From Sphingomonas sp. SUN039 (GTDB lineage Bacteria; Pseudomonadota; Alphaproteobacteria; Sphingomonadales; Sphingomonadaceae), in NCBI RefSeq assembly GCF_024758725.1, contig NZ_CP096972.1:1222001-1286000 (forward strand): 64,000 nt of DNA, written 5' to 3'. The notes beneath the pieces are model-generated. The model was not told the DNA's origin. It worked only from the letters and a program-made list of their open reading frames with translations, and did not search any database. Positions 17,839-26,333 of this stretch are shown piece after piece; position 1 is the first letter of the stretch; every line of letters starts with the position of its first letter. The position numbers and the translations under genes were made by a program.

Positions 17839-18597
17839 ATGCTTGCGTTATTGCCCGTCGACGGGCTGCCGGAAATCCGTCCGGGGGACGATTTGCCCGC
17901 ACTTCTGGCGAAGCGGCTGCGCGCGGGGGCAAGTCCCGCGCTCGCCAATGGCGACGTCTTGGTCGTGACCCAAAAAATCGTATCGAAGGCCGAGAACCGG
18001 TTCGTCGCGCTCGCCGATGTCACACCATCGGCCCGGGCGGTCACGCTCGCGCAGCAAACAAACAAGGAAGCTGCACTGGTCGAACTCGTCTTGCGCGAAT
18101 CGACCGATATAGTCCGCGCGGCACCGCATGTCCTCATCACACGGCACCGGCTGGGACATATCATGGCCAATGCCGGGATCGACGCTTCGAACATCGGTCA
18201 GGCCGACGCAGCCAAGGTGTTGCTGCTGCCTGAAGACCCCGACGCCAGCGCCGCCGTCATTCGGGCGCACCTCCTCGAACATCTCGGCTTAGATGTTGCG
18301 GTCATTATCAGCGACAGTTTCGGGCGCCCTTGGCGCATGGGGACCATCAACGTCGCCATCGGCGTCGCGGGAATGGCCGCACTGTTCGACGAACGCGGCA
18401 AGGCCGACCGTGACGGGCGGGAATTGCAAATGACGCAGATTGCCGTGGCCGACGCTATTGCCGCAGGCGCGGGGTTGGTCATGGGCGAAGGGAGCGAGGG
18501 GATACCCGTGACTGTTGTGCGCGGCTGGGTTGACCATGGCACAGCCCAAACCAGTGCATCGCTGCTCCGTCCCCAGACAGAGGATCTGTTCCGGTGA
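17839..18597 (+). CDS. cofE: Coenzyme F420-0:L-glutamate ligase
   Basis: GTP-dependent ligase that adds gamma-linked glutamates to F420-0. The 252-residue chain has the CofE features LANGDVLVVTQKIVSKAENR, VISDSFGRPWRMGTINVAIG and GRELQMTQIAVAD. Its length equals the archaeal single-domain CofE; the C-terminal FMN-dependent reductase domain of actinobacterial FbiB is absent. GAGG precedes the ATG. It lies nine bases after npdG and overlaps cofD by four bases (GTGA). Confidence 0.94.
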   Translation: MLALLPVDGLPEIRPGDDLPALLAKRLRAGASPALANGDVLVVTQKIVSKAENRFVALADVTPSARAVTLAQQTNKEAALVELVLRESTDIVRAAPHVLITRHRLGHIMANAGIDASNIGQADAAKVLLLPEDPDASAAVIRAHLLEHLGLDVAVIISDSFGRPWRMGTINVAIGVAGMAALFDERGKADRDGRELQMTQIAVADAIAAGAGLVMGEGSEGIPVTVVRGWVDHGTAQTSASLLRPQTEDLFR

Positions 18598-19517
18598 CAG
18601 GGGTTGTCGTTCTGACTGGGGGCGTTGGCGGCGCAAAACTGGTCGATGGCCTTTATCGGACGCTTCCAGCCGGAACCTTGTCTGCGATTGTAAATACCGG
18701 CGATGATTTCGTCCATCTGGGACTCACCGTATCGCCCGACATCGACTCGCTGCTGTATCTGTTGTCGGGTCAGGCCAATCGCACCCTTGGCTGGGGGCGC
18801 GAGGGCGAAAGCTGGAACTTCATGGACGCATTGCGCGGACTTGGTGGCCCTGGCTGGTTCAACCTCGGCGACGGCGACCTTGCGTTGCATGTAATGCGAA
18901 GCGAGGCGCTGAGATCGGGGCAGACTTTGACGGCGATCACCGCACAATTTGCAGCGGCCTGGTCGCTCGACCTTGCGGTTCTGCCGATGAGCGACGCGAC
19001 CGTCGCGACTTGGCTCGATACCGACCAAGGCGCGCTATCGTTTCAAGACTATTTCGTCGCATGCCAGTGCAGGCCAATTGTGCATGCAATCCATTATGTG
19101 GGTGCCAATCTGGCCGAAGCTTCGACAGATGTTGTCGGTGCACTTGCAGATGCGCGCGCGATCGTAATTGCACCGTCGAACCCGTGGTTGAGCATCGACC
19201 CGATCCTTGCGGTCCCGGCAATCCGCAAGGCTTTGCACGACCGAACGGTGCCTGTCGTTGCGATTTCACCGCTGGTTCAAGGTAAGGCGGTCAAGGGGCC
19301 GACCGCCAAGCTTATGGCCGAATTGGGCATCGCGGCCACAAATGCGTCGATTGCCGCACATTATGCCGGGTTGATCGATGGCATGGTCATCCACGACGGC
19401 GACGACAGGCCAACTGGGCTTGCCGTCGCGGTAATCGACACGCTGATGCACGACGAAGGCGACCGCAGCCGGGTGGCCAAGGCTGCCCTCGATCTCGCCA
19501 CACGGCTGGGAAGTTGA
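18594..19517 (+). CDS. cofD: 2-phospho-L-lactate (or analogue) transferase
   Basis: Transfers the phosphoacid moiety from its GDP-activated form onto FO, giving F420-0 or its dehydro/3PG analogue. The protein (307 aa) opens with VVVLTGGVGGAKLVDGL, then VNTGDDFVHLGLTVSPDID and LTAITAQFAAAWSL, all typical of CofD/FbiA. A GTG start inside the cofE stop couples the two genes, and the stop overlaps the cofC start (TGATG). Which phosphoacid it uses cannot be told from sequence alone. Confidence 0.94.
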   Translation: MTGVVVLTGGVGGAKLVDGLYRTLPAGTLSAIVNTGDDFVHLGLTVSPDIDSLLYLLSGQANRTLGWGREGESWNFMDALRGLGGPGWFNLGDGDLALHVMRSEALRSGQTLTAITAQFAAAWSLDLAVLPMSDATVATWLDTDQGALSFQDYFVACQCRPIVHAIHYVGANLAEASTDVVGALADARAIVIAPSNPWLSIDPILAVPAIRKALHDRTVPVVAISPLVQGKAVKGPTAKLMAELGIAATNASIAAHYAGLIDGMVIHDGDDRPTGLAVAVIDTLMHDEGDRSRVAKAALDLATRLGS

Positions 19518-20080
19518 TGCGCTGGACGGCAGTCGTGCCCTTGAAGCAAACCGATGCGGTCAAGTCGCGTCTTGGTGGCGTTTTGCCGGTCGGCGCGCGC
19601 ACCGATCTGGTCGAGTCCATGGTCCGCCATGTCCTCGGCGTGCTGCGCAGTGTGCCGCAGGTGGGACGCATCGTTCTCTTGACCACGTACCGCCCCCCTT
19701 GGTGGGACGGCGATTGGGCGGACGACGGCGAAGCCTCGCTTAACGACGCTCTTGCCACCTGGCGGGCGTCGCACGGCAAAGGAGCGATCGTCGTCGTCCA
19801 CGGCGACTTGCCCTATGTGTCGAACTTGGATGTGCAGGCGCTACTCGACGCCGCGACCCAGGCGGGGGCCGCAATGGCGACCGACACGCATGGCACGGGC
19901 ACCAATGCGCTTGCGATCGCCGACGAGCGCCCGTTTACCTTCCAGTTCGGCCCTGGTAGCAGGAAGGCACACGCTGCCGCAGGTCAGCTCATCTGCCTCG
20001 ACCGTCCGGGCCTAGCGCGCGATATCGACACGCCCGGCGACCTCGCAGCGCTCATCGAAGCTGAAGTCTACTCGATGTAG
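19517..20080 (+). CDS. cofC: Phosphoacid guanylyltransferase (CofC/FbiD)
   Basis: MobA-like nucleotidyltransferase, 187 aa, that activates 2-phospholactate, phosphoenolpyruvate or 3-phosphoglycerate with GTP for CofD. Conserved blocks are VVPLKQTDAVKSRLGG, HGDLPYVSNLDVQAL, DTHGTGTNAL and FGPGSRKAHAAA, ending with ARDIDTPGDL. The start is the ATG overlapping the cofD stop; an in-frame TTG one codon upstream is ignored. It is last in the F420 operon, and its 3' end overlaps the convergent lipoyl-protein gene by 13 bases. Substrate preference is open because the reductase domain needed after the PEP route is not encoded here. Confidence 0.92.
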   Translation: MRWTAVVPLKQTDAVKSRLGGVLPVGARTDLVESMVRHVLGVLRSVPQVGRIVLLTTYRPPWWDGDWADDGEASLNDALATWRASHGKGAIVVVHGDLPYVSNLDVQALLDAATQAGAAMATDTHGTGTNALAIADERPFTFQFGPGSRKAHAAAGQLICLDRPGLARDIDTPGDLAALIEAEVYSM

Positions 20081-20298
20081 CCAATGACAGTACCGACTTC
20101 GTAGGTCTCGCCCGCTTCGGCTTCGATCCGGAGAATCCCGGTTGCCGGTGCCTCGACCTCGTTGGTCGATTTGTCGGCCTCGAGCGCATAGAGCGGCTGA
20201 CCCTCGGTCACATGGTCGCCGTCAGCGGCCATCCACTCGGCAATCTGCCCCTCCGTCATCGAAAAGCCGATCTTGGCGAGGATGATCTCGGTTGCCAT
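20068..20298 (-). CDS. Free-standing lipoyl-domain protein
   Basis: A 76-residue protein consisting only of a lipoyl/biotinyl hammerhead domain. It begins MATEIILAKIGFSMTEGQI and carries LEADKSTNEVEAPATG, where the central lysine is in the DK context of lipoylated E2 domains, not the MKM context of biotin carriers. No catalytic E2 core, E3-binding segment or linker follows. It lies 38 bases downstream of mmsA on the same strand and is probably co-transcribed. A role as a swinging-arm carrier for an E1/E2-type complex encoded elsewhere is the simplest reading; an unusual partner is possible. Confidence 0.85.
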   Translation of the reverse strand: MATEIILAKIGFSMTEGQIAEWMAADGDHVTEGQPLYALEADKSTNEVEAPATGILRIEAEAGETYEVGTVIGYIE

Positions 20299-20336
20299 CT
20301 AATTTGCCTTTCTTGTGCGAATAATAATGAGAATGT

Positions 20337-21848
20337 TCAGCCCATCGTCGGGATGACGAAGCTGTTGGCCCCGTCGCCCGCGAGGTCATTGGCGCCGCCG
20401 TCAGGCCAGCGCTGGGTGACGGTCTTGACCTTGGTCCAGAACTTCACGCCCTCCATGCCATGCTGGTTGGTGTCACCAAATGCGCTACGCTTCCATCCAC
20501 CGAAACTGTGATAGGCGACCGGCACCGGGATTGGCACGTTGATGCCGACCATGCCGACATTGACCCGCGCGGCAAACTCGCGTGCGGCATGTCCGTTGCG
20601 TGTAAAAATCGCGACGCCGTTGCCATACTGATGCTCGCTCGGCAGGCGGAGCGCGGTCTCGAAGTCGGGCGCACGCACCATCTGAAGCACGGGCCCGAAA
20701 ATCTCTTCCTTATACGCCTCCATCTCGGTGGTGACGTGGTCGAACAAAGTGGGGCCGATGAAGAACCCTGCCTCATGCCCCTGCAGTGTGAAGCCACGCC
20801 CGTCGACCACGAGCTCGGCACCCTCATCGACGCCGGTCTGGATCCAGCTTTCGATTCTGGCCTTGTGTGCCGCCGTCACGACCGGGCCATAATGCGCGTC
20901 CGCGTCTGTCGATACGCCGACGCGGAGCGCCGCCATGGCCGGGATCAGCTTTTCGCGCAGCGCGATTGCGGTCTTTTCACCCACCGGCACCACAACGGGC
21001 AGCGCCATGCAGCGCTCACCCGCTGATCCGAAGGCTGCGCCCGAGAGATCGTGCACCACTTGGTCGAGATCGGCATCGGGCATGACAATGCCATGGTTCT
21101 TGGCCCCGCCCATCGCCTGTACGCGTTTGCCCGCCGCCACGCCGCGCCGGTAAACATAGTGCGCGATCTCGGACGATCCGACGAAGCTGACGGCGCCGAT
21201 TGCCGGATGATCGAGGATTGCGTCGACCATTTCCTTGTCGCCGTGGACGACTTGGCAAATGCCCGCCGGCAAGCCTGCTTCGAGAAAAAGTTCGGCAAGC
21301 ACATTGGGCAGGCTGGGGTCGCGTTCGCTGGGCTTTATGATGAAAGCATTGCCGGTCGCGATCGCGGGCCCGCACATCCACAACGGGATCATGCCGGGGA
21401 AGTTGAACGGCGTGATCCCTGCCCCGATCCCGATCGGCTGGCGCATCGAATAGACGTCGATGCCAGGGCCTGCACCCTGGGTGTATTCGCCCTTCAGGAC
21501 GTGCGGAATGCCACAGCAGAACTCGATGACTTCCAGCCCACGCTGGATATCGCCCTTGCTGTCGGCAATAACCTTCCCGTGCTCGGACGACAGTAAATGC
21601 GCCAGTTCGTCGATCCGAGCCTCGACCAGCGCCTTGAAGTTGAACATGACGCGCGCGCGCCGTTGGGGATTGGTCGCCGCCCAGCCGGGCTGTGCCTTTA
21701 ACGCGGCCTGCACGGCTCCATCCAGAACCGCCGCATCGCCTAGCTCAACCCGCGCTTGTACCGCCCCACTATTGGGGTCGAAAACATCCCCGAAACGCGC
21801 CGCAGGCAAGCCTGCGCGGCCGCTGATGAAATGGTCGATTACGCGCAT
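20337..21848 (-). CDS. mmsA: CoA-acylating methylmalonate-semialdehyde dehydrogenase
   Basis: Aldehyde dehydrogenase superfamily member (503 aa) of the CoA-dependent MmsA type, which converts (methyl)malonate semialdehyde to propionyl- or acetyl-CoA with release of CO2. Supporting features are ITPFNFPGMIPLWMCGPA, GGAKNHGIVMPDADLDQ in place of the glutamate-containing ELGGKSP motif of hydrolytic ALDHs, and the catalytic cysteine in FGSAGERCMALP. It heads a two-gene unit with the lipoyl-domain protein. The presence of mmsA suggests that the neighbouring pathway, or valine/pantothenate-like breakdown, yields a branched C3-C4 semialdehyde. Confidence 0.9.
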   Translation of the reverse strand: MRVIDHFISGRAGLPAARFGDVFDPNSGAVQARVELGDAAVLDGAVQAALKAQPGWAATNPQRRARVMFNFKALVEARIDELAHLLSSEHGKVIADSKGDIQRGLEVIEFCCGIPHVLKGEYTQGAGPGIDVYSMRQPIGIGAGITPFNFPGMIPLWMCGPAIATGNAFIIKPSERDPSLPNVLAELFLEAGLPAGICQVVHGDKEMVDAILDHPAIGAVSFVGSSEIAHYVYRRGVAAGKRVQAMGGAKNHGIVMPDADLDQVVHDLSGAAFGSAGERCMALPVVVPVGEKTAIALREKLIPAMAALRVGVSTDADAHYGPVVTAAHKARIESWIQTGVDEGAELVVDGRGFTLQGHEAGFFIGPTLFDHVTTEMEAYKEEIFGPVLQMVRAPDFETALRLPSEHQYGNGVAIFTRNGHAAREFAARVNVGMVGINVPIPVPVAYHSFGGWKRSAFGDTNQHGMEGVKFWTKVKTVTQRWPDGGANDLAGDGANSFVIPTMG

Positions 21849-22171
21849 CGAGGGTCCTTCAAAGTTCGAGCACCGTGCGCGCCGTGTCCGGCAACCCGTT
21901 CCAGCATTCAGGCTCGCGTGCGATGCATCCCGTCTCGCAGGTCAATACGGCGCTTCCAAAGAATGGCAATAGGTATGTGCATTAAGGCAAGACTTGTTCG
22001 ACAAGGCGGACTTTGGAAGACGTGTAAGGTCCGGTAACTTCTCCGTCAGCCTCTGGCGCCTCGCTGGACCCCGTGCCAACACGGATGCTCGCGCGCCGAC
22101 GAAGCCGTCGAAACATCGGCAGGCGATTGCTGCTGGGCAACCCGACCGCTTTTCAGGGGAGGACGATTTAT
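21849..22171. other. Divergent promoter region between mmsA and epoxide hydrolase
   Basis: A 323-base stretch without a supported gene. It carries the third ATGTGCATT copy at 21975 and ends in a strong ribosome binding site (AGGGGAGG) for the epoxide hydrolase. No other clear repeat or terminator was recognised. Confidence 0.6.
21975..21983. promoter_or_regulatory. ATGTGCATT motif, copy 3 (divergent mmsA/epoxide hydrolase region)
   Basis: Third copy of the 9-mer, 127 bases before the mmsA start and 189 bases before the epoxide hydrolase start. Like the other two copies it lies between two divergent transcription units. Regulatory meaning is inferred from placement. Confidence 0.35.
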
Positions 22172-23341
22172 ATGAACGAGGCCATCGAGCCCTTTGTCAT
22201 CGATATAGCCCAGGAAGCGCTTGATGACCTTCGCGACCGCTTGCAGCGGACGCGCTGGCCCCAGGAGATCGGCGACAACCGAAACTGGCAGGCCGGGGCC
22301 AACCTTGCGTACATGCAAGAGCTCACCGACTATTGGCTGAACGGCTACGATTGGCGCGCGCAGGAACGGGCGATGAACGCCTTCCCGCAATTTCGCACGA
22401 CGATCGACGACGTTCCGATCCATTTCATCCAAGTGAAGGGCAAGGGTCCGAACCCCATACCGCTGATTGTCAATCATGGCTGGCCGTGGACATTCTGGGA
22501 CATGCGAAGGATCATCGGCCCGCTGTCCGATCCCGCCGCGCACGGCGGCGATCCGGCAGACGCCTTCGACGTCATCGCGCCGTCGCTCCCTGGCTTTGGC
22601 TTTTCCAGCCCGCTCGAAAAGCCCGGTATCTATTTTGCGCCGACCGCTGACCTGTGGGCCAAACTGATGACGCGCCTCGGCCATGAACGGTTCGCGACGC
22701 AGGGCGGCGATATCGGCGCGTTCGTGTCCGCCATGCTCGGGCATAAATATCCGCAGCGGGTGATCGGCGCGCACCTGCATCTGTTGGCAGCGCTCAAAGC
22801 CCCCTACCCCGCGCCCGAAGATTATGCTCCTGCAGAGGCCGGCTGGCGCGAGAAACACGCCGCATTTTTCGCCCAAGGATCCGCCTATATGCAGATACAG
22901 CGGACACGGCCGCAAACCATCTCGTTTGCAATGAACGACTCCCCTGTCGGGCTTGCCGCCTGGCTGATCGACAAGCGCCGGGCATGGAGTGATTGCGCCG
23001 GCGATGTCGAAACAGTGTTCAGCAAGGACGATCTGATTACGGCCGCCATGATCTATTGGCTCACCGAAACTTATGAGAGCTCGGCGCGGCATTATTATGA
23101 AGGTCGGCCCGAGAATTTCATCCCCGCCTTCGTTCATGATCGTGTCCCCGTCGTCGAGGCGCCGACCGGTATTCTGCAGTTTCAAGGCGATATCTGGCTG
23201 CAGCCGCGCAAATGGGCAGAACGCTATTACAATCTCAAGCGCTGGAACGTCATCGACACGGGCGGTCACTTTGCGCCGATGGAAGCACCCGGGGTACTGA
23301 TCGACGATCTGCGGGCCTTCTTTCGTCCGCTGCGCAAATAG
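22172..23341 (+). CDS. Epoxide hydrolase (alpha/beta hydrolase with EHN domain)
   Basis: Epoxide hydrolase of the microsomal/juvenile-hormone type, 389 aa. An N-terminal EHN-type cap segment (IAQEALDDLRDRLQRTRWP) precedes the alpha/beta-hydrolase core with the oxyanion motif NHGWPWTFWDM, the nucleophile elbow QGGDIG (Asp180) and a C-terminal DTGGHFAPMEAP containing the catalytic histidine. The start is the ATG after AGGGGAGG; an upstream in-frame ATG at 22073 lacks a good binding site. It would open an epoxide to a vicinal diol, fitting breakdown of a terpenoid or oxygenated cyclic compound. It stands as a single gene, convergent with the arabinofuranosidase gene. Confidence 0.88.
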   Translation: MNEAIEPFVIDIAQEALDDLRDRLQRTRWPQEIGDNRNWQAGANLAYMQELTDYWLNGYDWRAQERAMNAFPQFRTTIDDVPIHFIQVKGKGPNPIPLIVNHGWPWTFWDMRRIIGPLSDPAAHGGDPADAFDVIAPSLPGFGFSSPLEKPGIYFAPTADLWAKLMTRLGHERFATQGGDIGAFVSAMLGHKYPQRVIGAHLHLLAALKAPYPAPEDYAPAEAGWREKHAAFFAQGSAYMQIQRTRPQTISFAMNDSPVGLAAWLIDKRRAWSDCAGDVETVFSKDDLITAAMIYWLTETYESSARHYYEGRPENFIPAFVHDRVPVVEAPTGILQFQGDIWLQPRKWAERYYNLKRWNVIDTGGHFAPMEAPGVLIDDLRAFFRPLRK

Positions 23342-23344
23342 ACT

Positions 23345-25021
23345 TCAGGGCTCCAGCCGGACGACCGTAACCGACCTTGGCGGAAGTTTCAGGACGAGGC
23401 TGCCGGTCGAGGCCTTGAAGCTGACCGGCCTGGGCGCAACGGCCGCGGGCTTGTCGAAGCTGTTGACCGTATCGACACGCTCGGCGGTCAGCACCTCTCC
23501 GACGGCAGTTGTAGCCGACAAGCCCTGCACCCCACCCGCGAAATCGACCGCGTTGTTGGGGTCGAGGTTGACCAGCGACAGCCAGATCTTCCCATCCCTT
23601 CCCCTGGCCGCAATCGCATCCACTTGCGGTAGGGTGATGGTGCCGAGCTTGTATTCCCCTGTATTGTAACTGACCGGCAGCAGCGTCGCGTCCTGGAAGG
23701 GGACATACATTTTATAGATGTGATAGGTCGGCGTCAGCACCATTTTGCTGCCGTCGGTCTGGATCATCGCCTGCAGTACGTTCACCATCTGGGCAATGTT
23801 GGTCATCCGCACGCGGTCGGCGTGGCGGGCGAAGATGTTGAGGTTCATCGCCGCCGCAATGCCGTCACGCAGCGATTGCTGTTGCTGGAGAAACAGCGGT
23901 TCAGTTCCAGTAGTCGGCTTCAGCCAGACTCCCCATTCGTCGACGACGAGAGCCACATGTTTTTTGGGATCGTATTTGTCCATCGTCGCCGAATGCAGCG
24001 CAATGGTTCGTTCCATCGCCATGGTTTGCTTGAGCACCATCGCATAATTCTGCTCGCCGAAACCGGTCGCGGGTTCGTTGAACGGCATCGAGCCCCAAGT
24101 ATATTGGTGTAGCGAAATGCCATCGATGTCCCAATAGATCGGGCTTTTCGATTTCCACGCCTTCATGATGACTTCGGTATAGGATGGGTCGGCACTGTTG
24201 GGGCCGGCAGCAATCCGCAACATGCCATTGGGATTGCGCGGCAACCCGTCCATCGGCTTGCCCGACATCAAATCCTTGGCAATCGCCGCGAAGTCGATTT
24301 TCGGCGGAGCTTGCTCTGGATTCTGGTTGTGAACGAAATGCGCGAAAGGCTTCATCTTGGTGACATATTCTTCGGCAGTATAGGGGCCCCCGCATCCCCA
24401 CATCTCGTTGCCGAGGCCCAAGTATTTCACCTTATAGGGTGCCTTGTGACCATTGGCAGTGCGTTCCAACGCGCGCGTGGCCGGTGCCATTGCGGTCATA
24501 TATTCGAGCCAGTCGTTGGCCTCCTCCACAGTGCCTGATCCGACGTTTACCGAAAGATAGGCCTCCGAGCCGATCTGCGCCGCGAAATCCATGAACTCAT
24601 CGGTGCCGAACGTGTTCGGCTCGACGGCGTTGGCCCAATTGGTGTTGACCGTGGTCACGCGCTTGTTCGCGGGGCCGATGCCGTTGCGCCAATGATATTC
24701 ATCGGCGAAACAGCCTCCCGGCCAGCGGACCACCGGCACCTTGATCGCCCGGAGCGCGTTCACGACATCGCTGCGGATACCGCGGACGTTGGGAATTTTC
24801 GATTCCTTGCCGACCCAGACGCCGCCATAAATGCCCCGGCCGAGATGTTCGGCGAACTGGCCGAAAATGTCGCGGTTGATGACCGCGCCATGCTGGTCGG
24901 CGTGAACGGTCAACGTGTCGGGCGCTACCGGGGCTACCGAAGGCGTCGTCTGGGCGTGCGCCATCGCCGAACTTGCCATAGCGAATGATATCGCTGCCCA
25001 CCGCATCGATTTGCCGAACAT
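23345..25021 (-). CDS. Secreted alpha-L-arabinofuranosidase (GH51)
   Basis: Glycoside hydrolase removing terminal arabinofuranose from arabinoxylan or arabinan. The 558-residue chain starts with a signal peptide ending in AMAHAQ (about residue 24), so it acts in the periplasm or outside. The acid/base glutamate is Glu206 in GLGNEMWG and the nucleophile Glu362 in VVDEWGVW; RWPGGCFADEYHW is the usual substrate-binding segment. A beta-sandwich follows at the C-terminus. It is divergent from the aldose epimerase gene with a palindrome in between, suggesting shared sugar control. Confidence 0.93.
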   Translation of the reverse strand: MFGKSMRWAAISFAMASSAMAHAQTTPSVAPVAPDTLTVHADQHGAVINRDIFGQFAEHLGRGIYGGVWVGKESKIPNVRGIRSDVVNALRAIKVPVVRWPGGCFADEYHWRNGIGPANKRVTTVNTNWANAVEPNTFGTDEFMDFAAQIGSEAYLSVNVGSGTVEEANDWLEYMTAMAPATRALERTANGHKAPYKVKYLGLGNEMWGCGGPYTAEEYVTKMKPFAHFVHNQNPEQAPPKIDFAAIAKDLMSGKPMDGLPRNPNGMLRIAAGPNSADPSYTEVIMKAWKSKSPIYWDIDGISLHQYTWGSMPFNEPATGFGEQNYAMVLKQTMAMERTIALHSATMDKYDPKKHVALVVDEWGVWLKPTTGTEPLFLQQQQSLRDGIAAAMNLNIFARHADRVRMTNIAQMVNVLQAMIQTDGSKMVLTPTYHIYKMYVPFQDATLLPVSYNTGEYKLGTITLPQVDAIAARGRDGKIWLSLVNLDPNNAVDFAGGVQGLSATTAVGEVLTAERVDTVNSFDKPAAVAPRPVSFKASTGSLVLKLPPRSVTVVRLEP

Positions 25022-25078
25022 ACAGCCTCCTGTCCCTACTAAACTTGGTGCGTTCGAACCGTCCCAAGCGGTGCTATT

Positions 25079-25092
25079 GCAATGAACATTGC
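25079..25092. promoter_or_regulatory. Palindrome GCAATG-AA-CATTGC in divergent sugar-gene promoter region
   Basis: Perfect 6-base inverted arms separated by two bases, 57 bases before the arabinofuranosidase start and 77 bases before the likely epimerase start. Position and symmetry fit an operator for a dimeric sugar-responsive repressor. No matching regulator gene lies next to it. Confidence 0.35.
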
Positions 25093-25168
25093 TTGAATCA
25101 TTTGACCTGATTTTTGTATGAGTTTACGCCTTCGCACTGTCAACACCGAAACAAGAAGCGAGGATGCC

Positions 25169-26305
25169 GTGCAGCTGATTCAGGCGATCATCGGAGGGGT
25201 AGCATTAATGGCGATGACCGGCACAGCGACTGCTGCAACTGCGGACCGTATTTCTGCGGGAAAATTGCGCAATGGCACGCCCGTCGAAGCGGTCGTGCTC
25301 AAAAACGCTGTGGGCGTTGCAGCGCGGATCTTGACTTATGGCGCGACACTCCAGTCTTTGATCGCACCCGACCGTCACGGCCTTCCCGCCGATATCGTGC
25401 TCGGCCACGACGATCTCGCCGGCTATGAGGACAAGCAAAATTACTTCGGGGTGACCGTTGGTCGCTACGCCAACCGCATTGCCAAGGGTCGCTTCACGCT
25501 CGACGGAAAAAGCTATCAGCTGCCGCTCAACAACGGGTCAAATTCCCTTCATGGCGGTGGCAACGGGTTCGACCGGTCGGTCTGGACGATCCAGTCGGTG
25601 TCTAGTGGCCCGACGGCATCGGTCGTGATGACACTGACCAGTCCTGACGGTGCGGCCGGCTATCCGGGCGAAGTTGTCGCAACCGTAACCTATGCGCTCG
25701 ACGATCGAGGCTCGCTCACGATATCGTTCGCCGCGATCACGACCAGGCCGACGATCCTCAACATGACGAACCATGCATTGTTCAATATGGCGGGCGAAGG
25801 CGCGACGCAGGGAGCCATGGCCAACCGGCTGACCATACCAGCCACGGCTTACACCCCGGTCGACAACACGCTGATCCCAACCGGCGAGTTGCGCGCGGTT
25901 GCCGGGACCGTCTTCGATTTCACCAAAGGGCGCATTGTAGCCGAAGGCCTGCGCGACGGCACCGATGCTCAGATCGGCATCGGGCGCGGGTACGACCATA
26001 ATTTTGTGATCGATCAGGGGGCGACGGCGCTGCCCAAGTTGATGGCACGGCTCGAAGACCCCGCCTCGGGCCGCGCCCTCGAAGTCCTATCGACCGAACC
26101 CGGGCTTCAGTTCTACTCGGGGAACTTCCTCGACGGTACTGTCGTCGGCAAACGGGGCCATCTTTACCGTATGGGCGACGGCATTGCGCTTGAGCCGCAG
26201 AAATTTCCCGACGCGCCGAACCAGCCGAATTTCGGCTCGGCCCGCGTTGATCCGGGCAAGCCGTATCGGCATGTGATGATCTACCGGCTGTCGGTAGCGA
26301 AATAA
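25169..26305 (+). CDS. Secreted aldose 1-epimerase (mutarotase)
   Basis: Galactose-mutarotase-family protein interconverting alpha and beta anomers of aldoses, here probably arabinose, xylose or oligomers released by the neighbouring hydrolases. The N-terminus is a signal peptide (QAIIGGVALMAMTGTATAAT), so it is exported. Core motifs are VGRYANRIAKGRF, NNGSNSLHGGG, LNMTNHALFNMAGEG (catalytic His) and LEPQKFPDAPNQPNF with a downstream glutamate region. The start is uncertain: a GTG at 25169 with GAGG close upstream is preferred to the ATG at 25118, which would put a charged leader before the signal peptide. Confidence 0.88.
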   Translation: MQLIQAIIGGVALMAMTGTATAATADRISAGKLRNGTPVEAVVLKNAVGVAARILTYGATLQSLIAPDRHGLPADIVLGHDDLAGYEDKQNYFGVTVGRYANRIAKGRFTLDGKSYQLPLNNGSNSLHGGGNGFDRSVWTIQSVSSGPTASVVMTLTSPDGAAGYPGEVVATVTYALDDRGSLTISFAAITTRPTILNMTNHALFNMAGEGATQGAMANRLTIPATAYTPVDNTLIPTGELRAVAGTVFDFTKGRIVAEGLRDGTDAQIGIGRGYDHNFVIDQGATALPKLMARLEDPASGRALEVLSTEPGLQFYSGNFLDGTVVGKRGHLYRMGDGIALEPQKFPDAPNQPNFGSARVDPGKPYRHVMIYRLSVAK

Positions 26306-26333
26306 CCAAGCACTCCTGTTGAAAGACCAGGCG

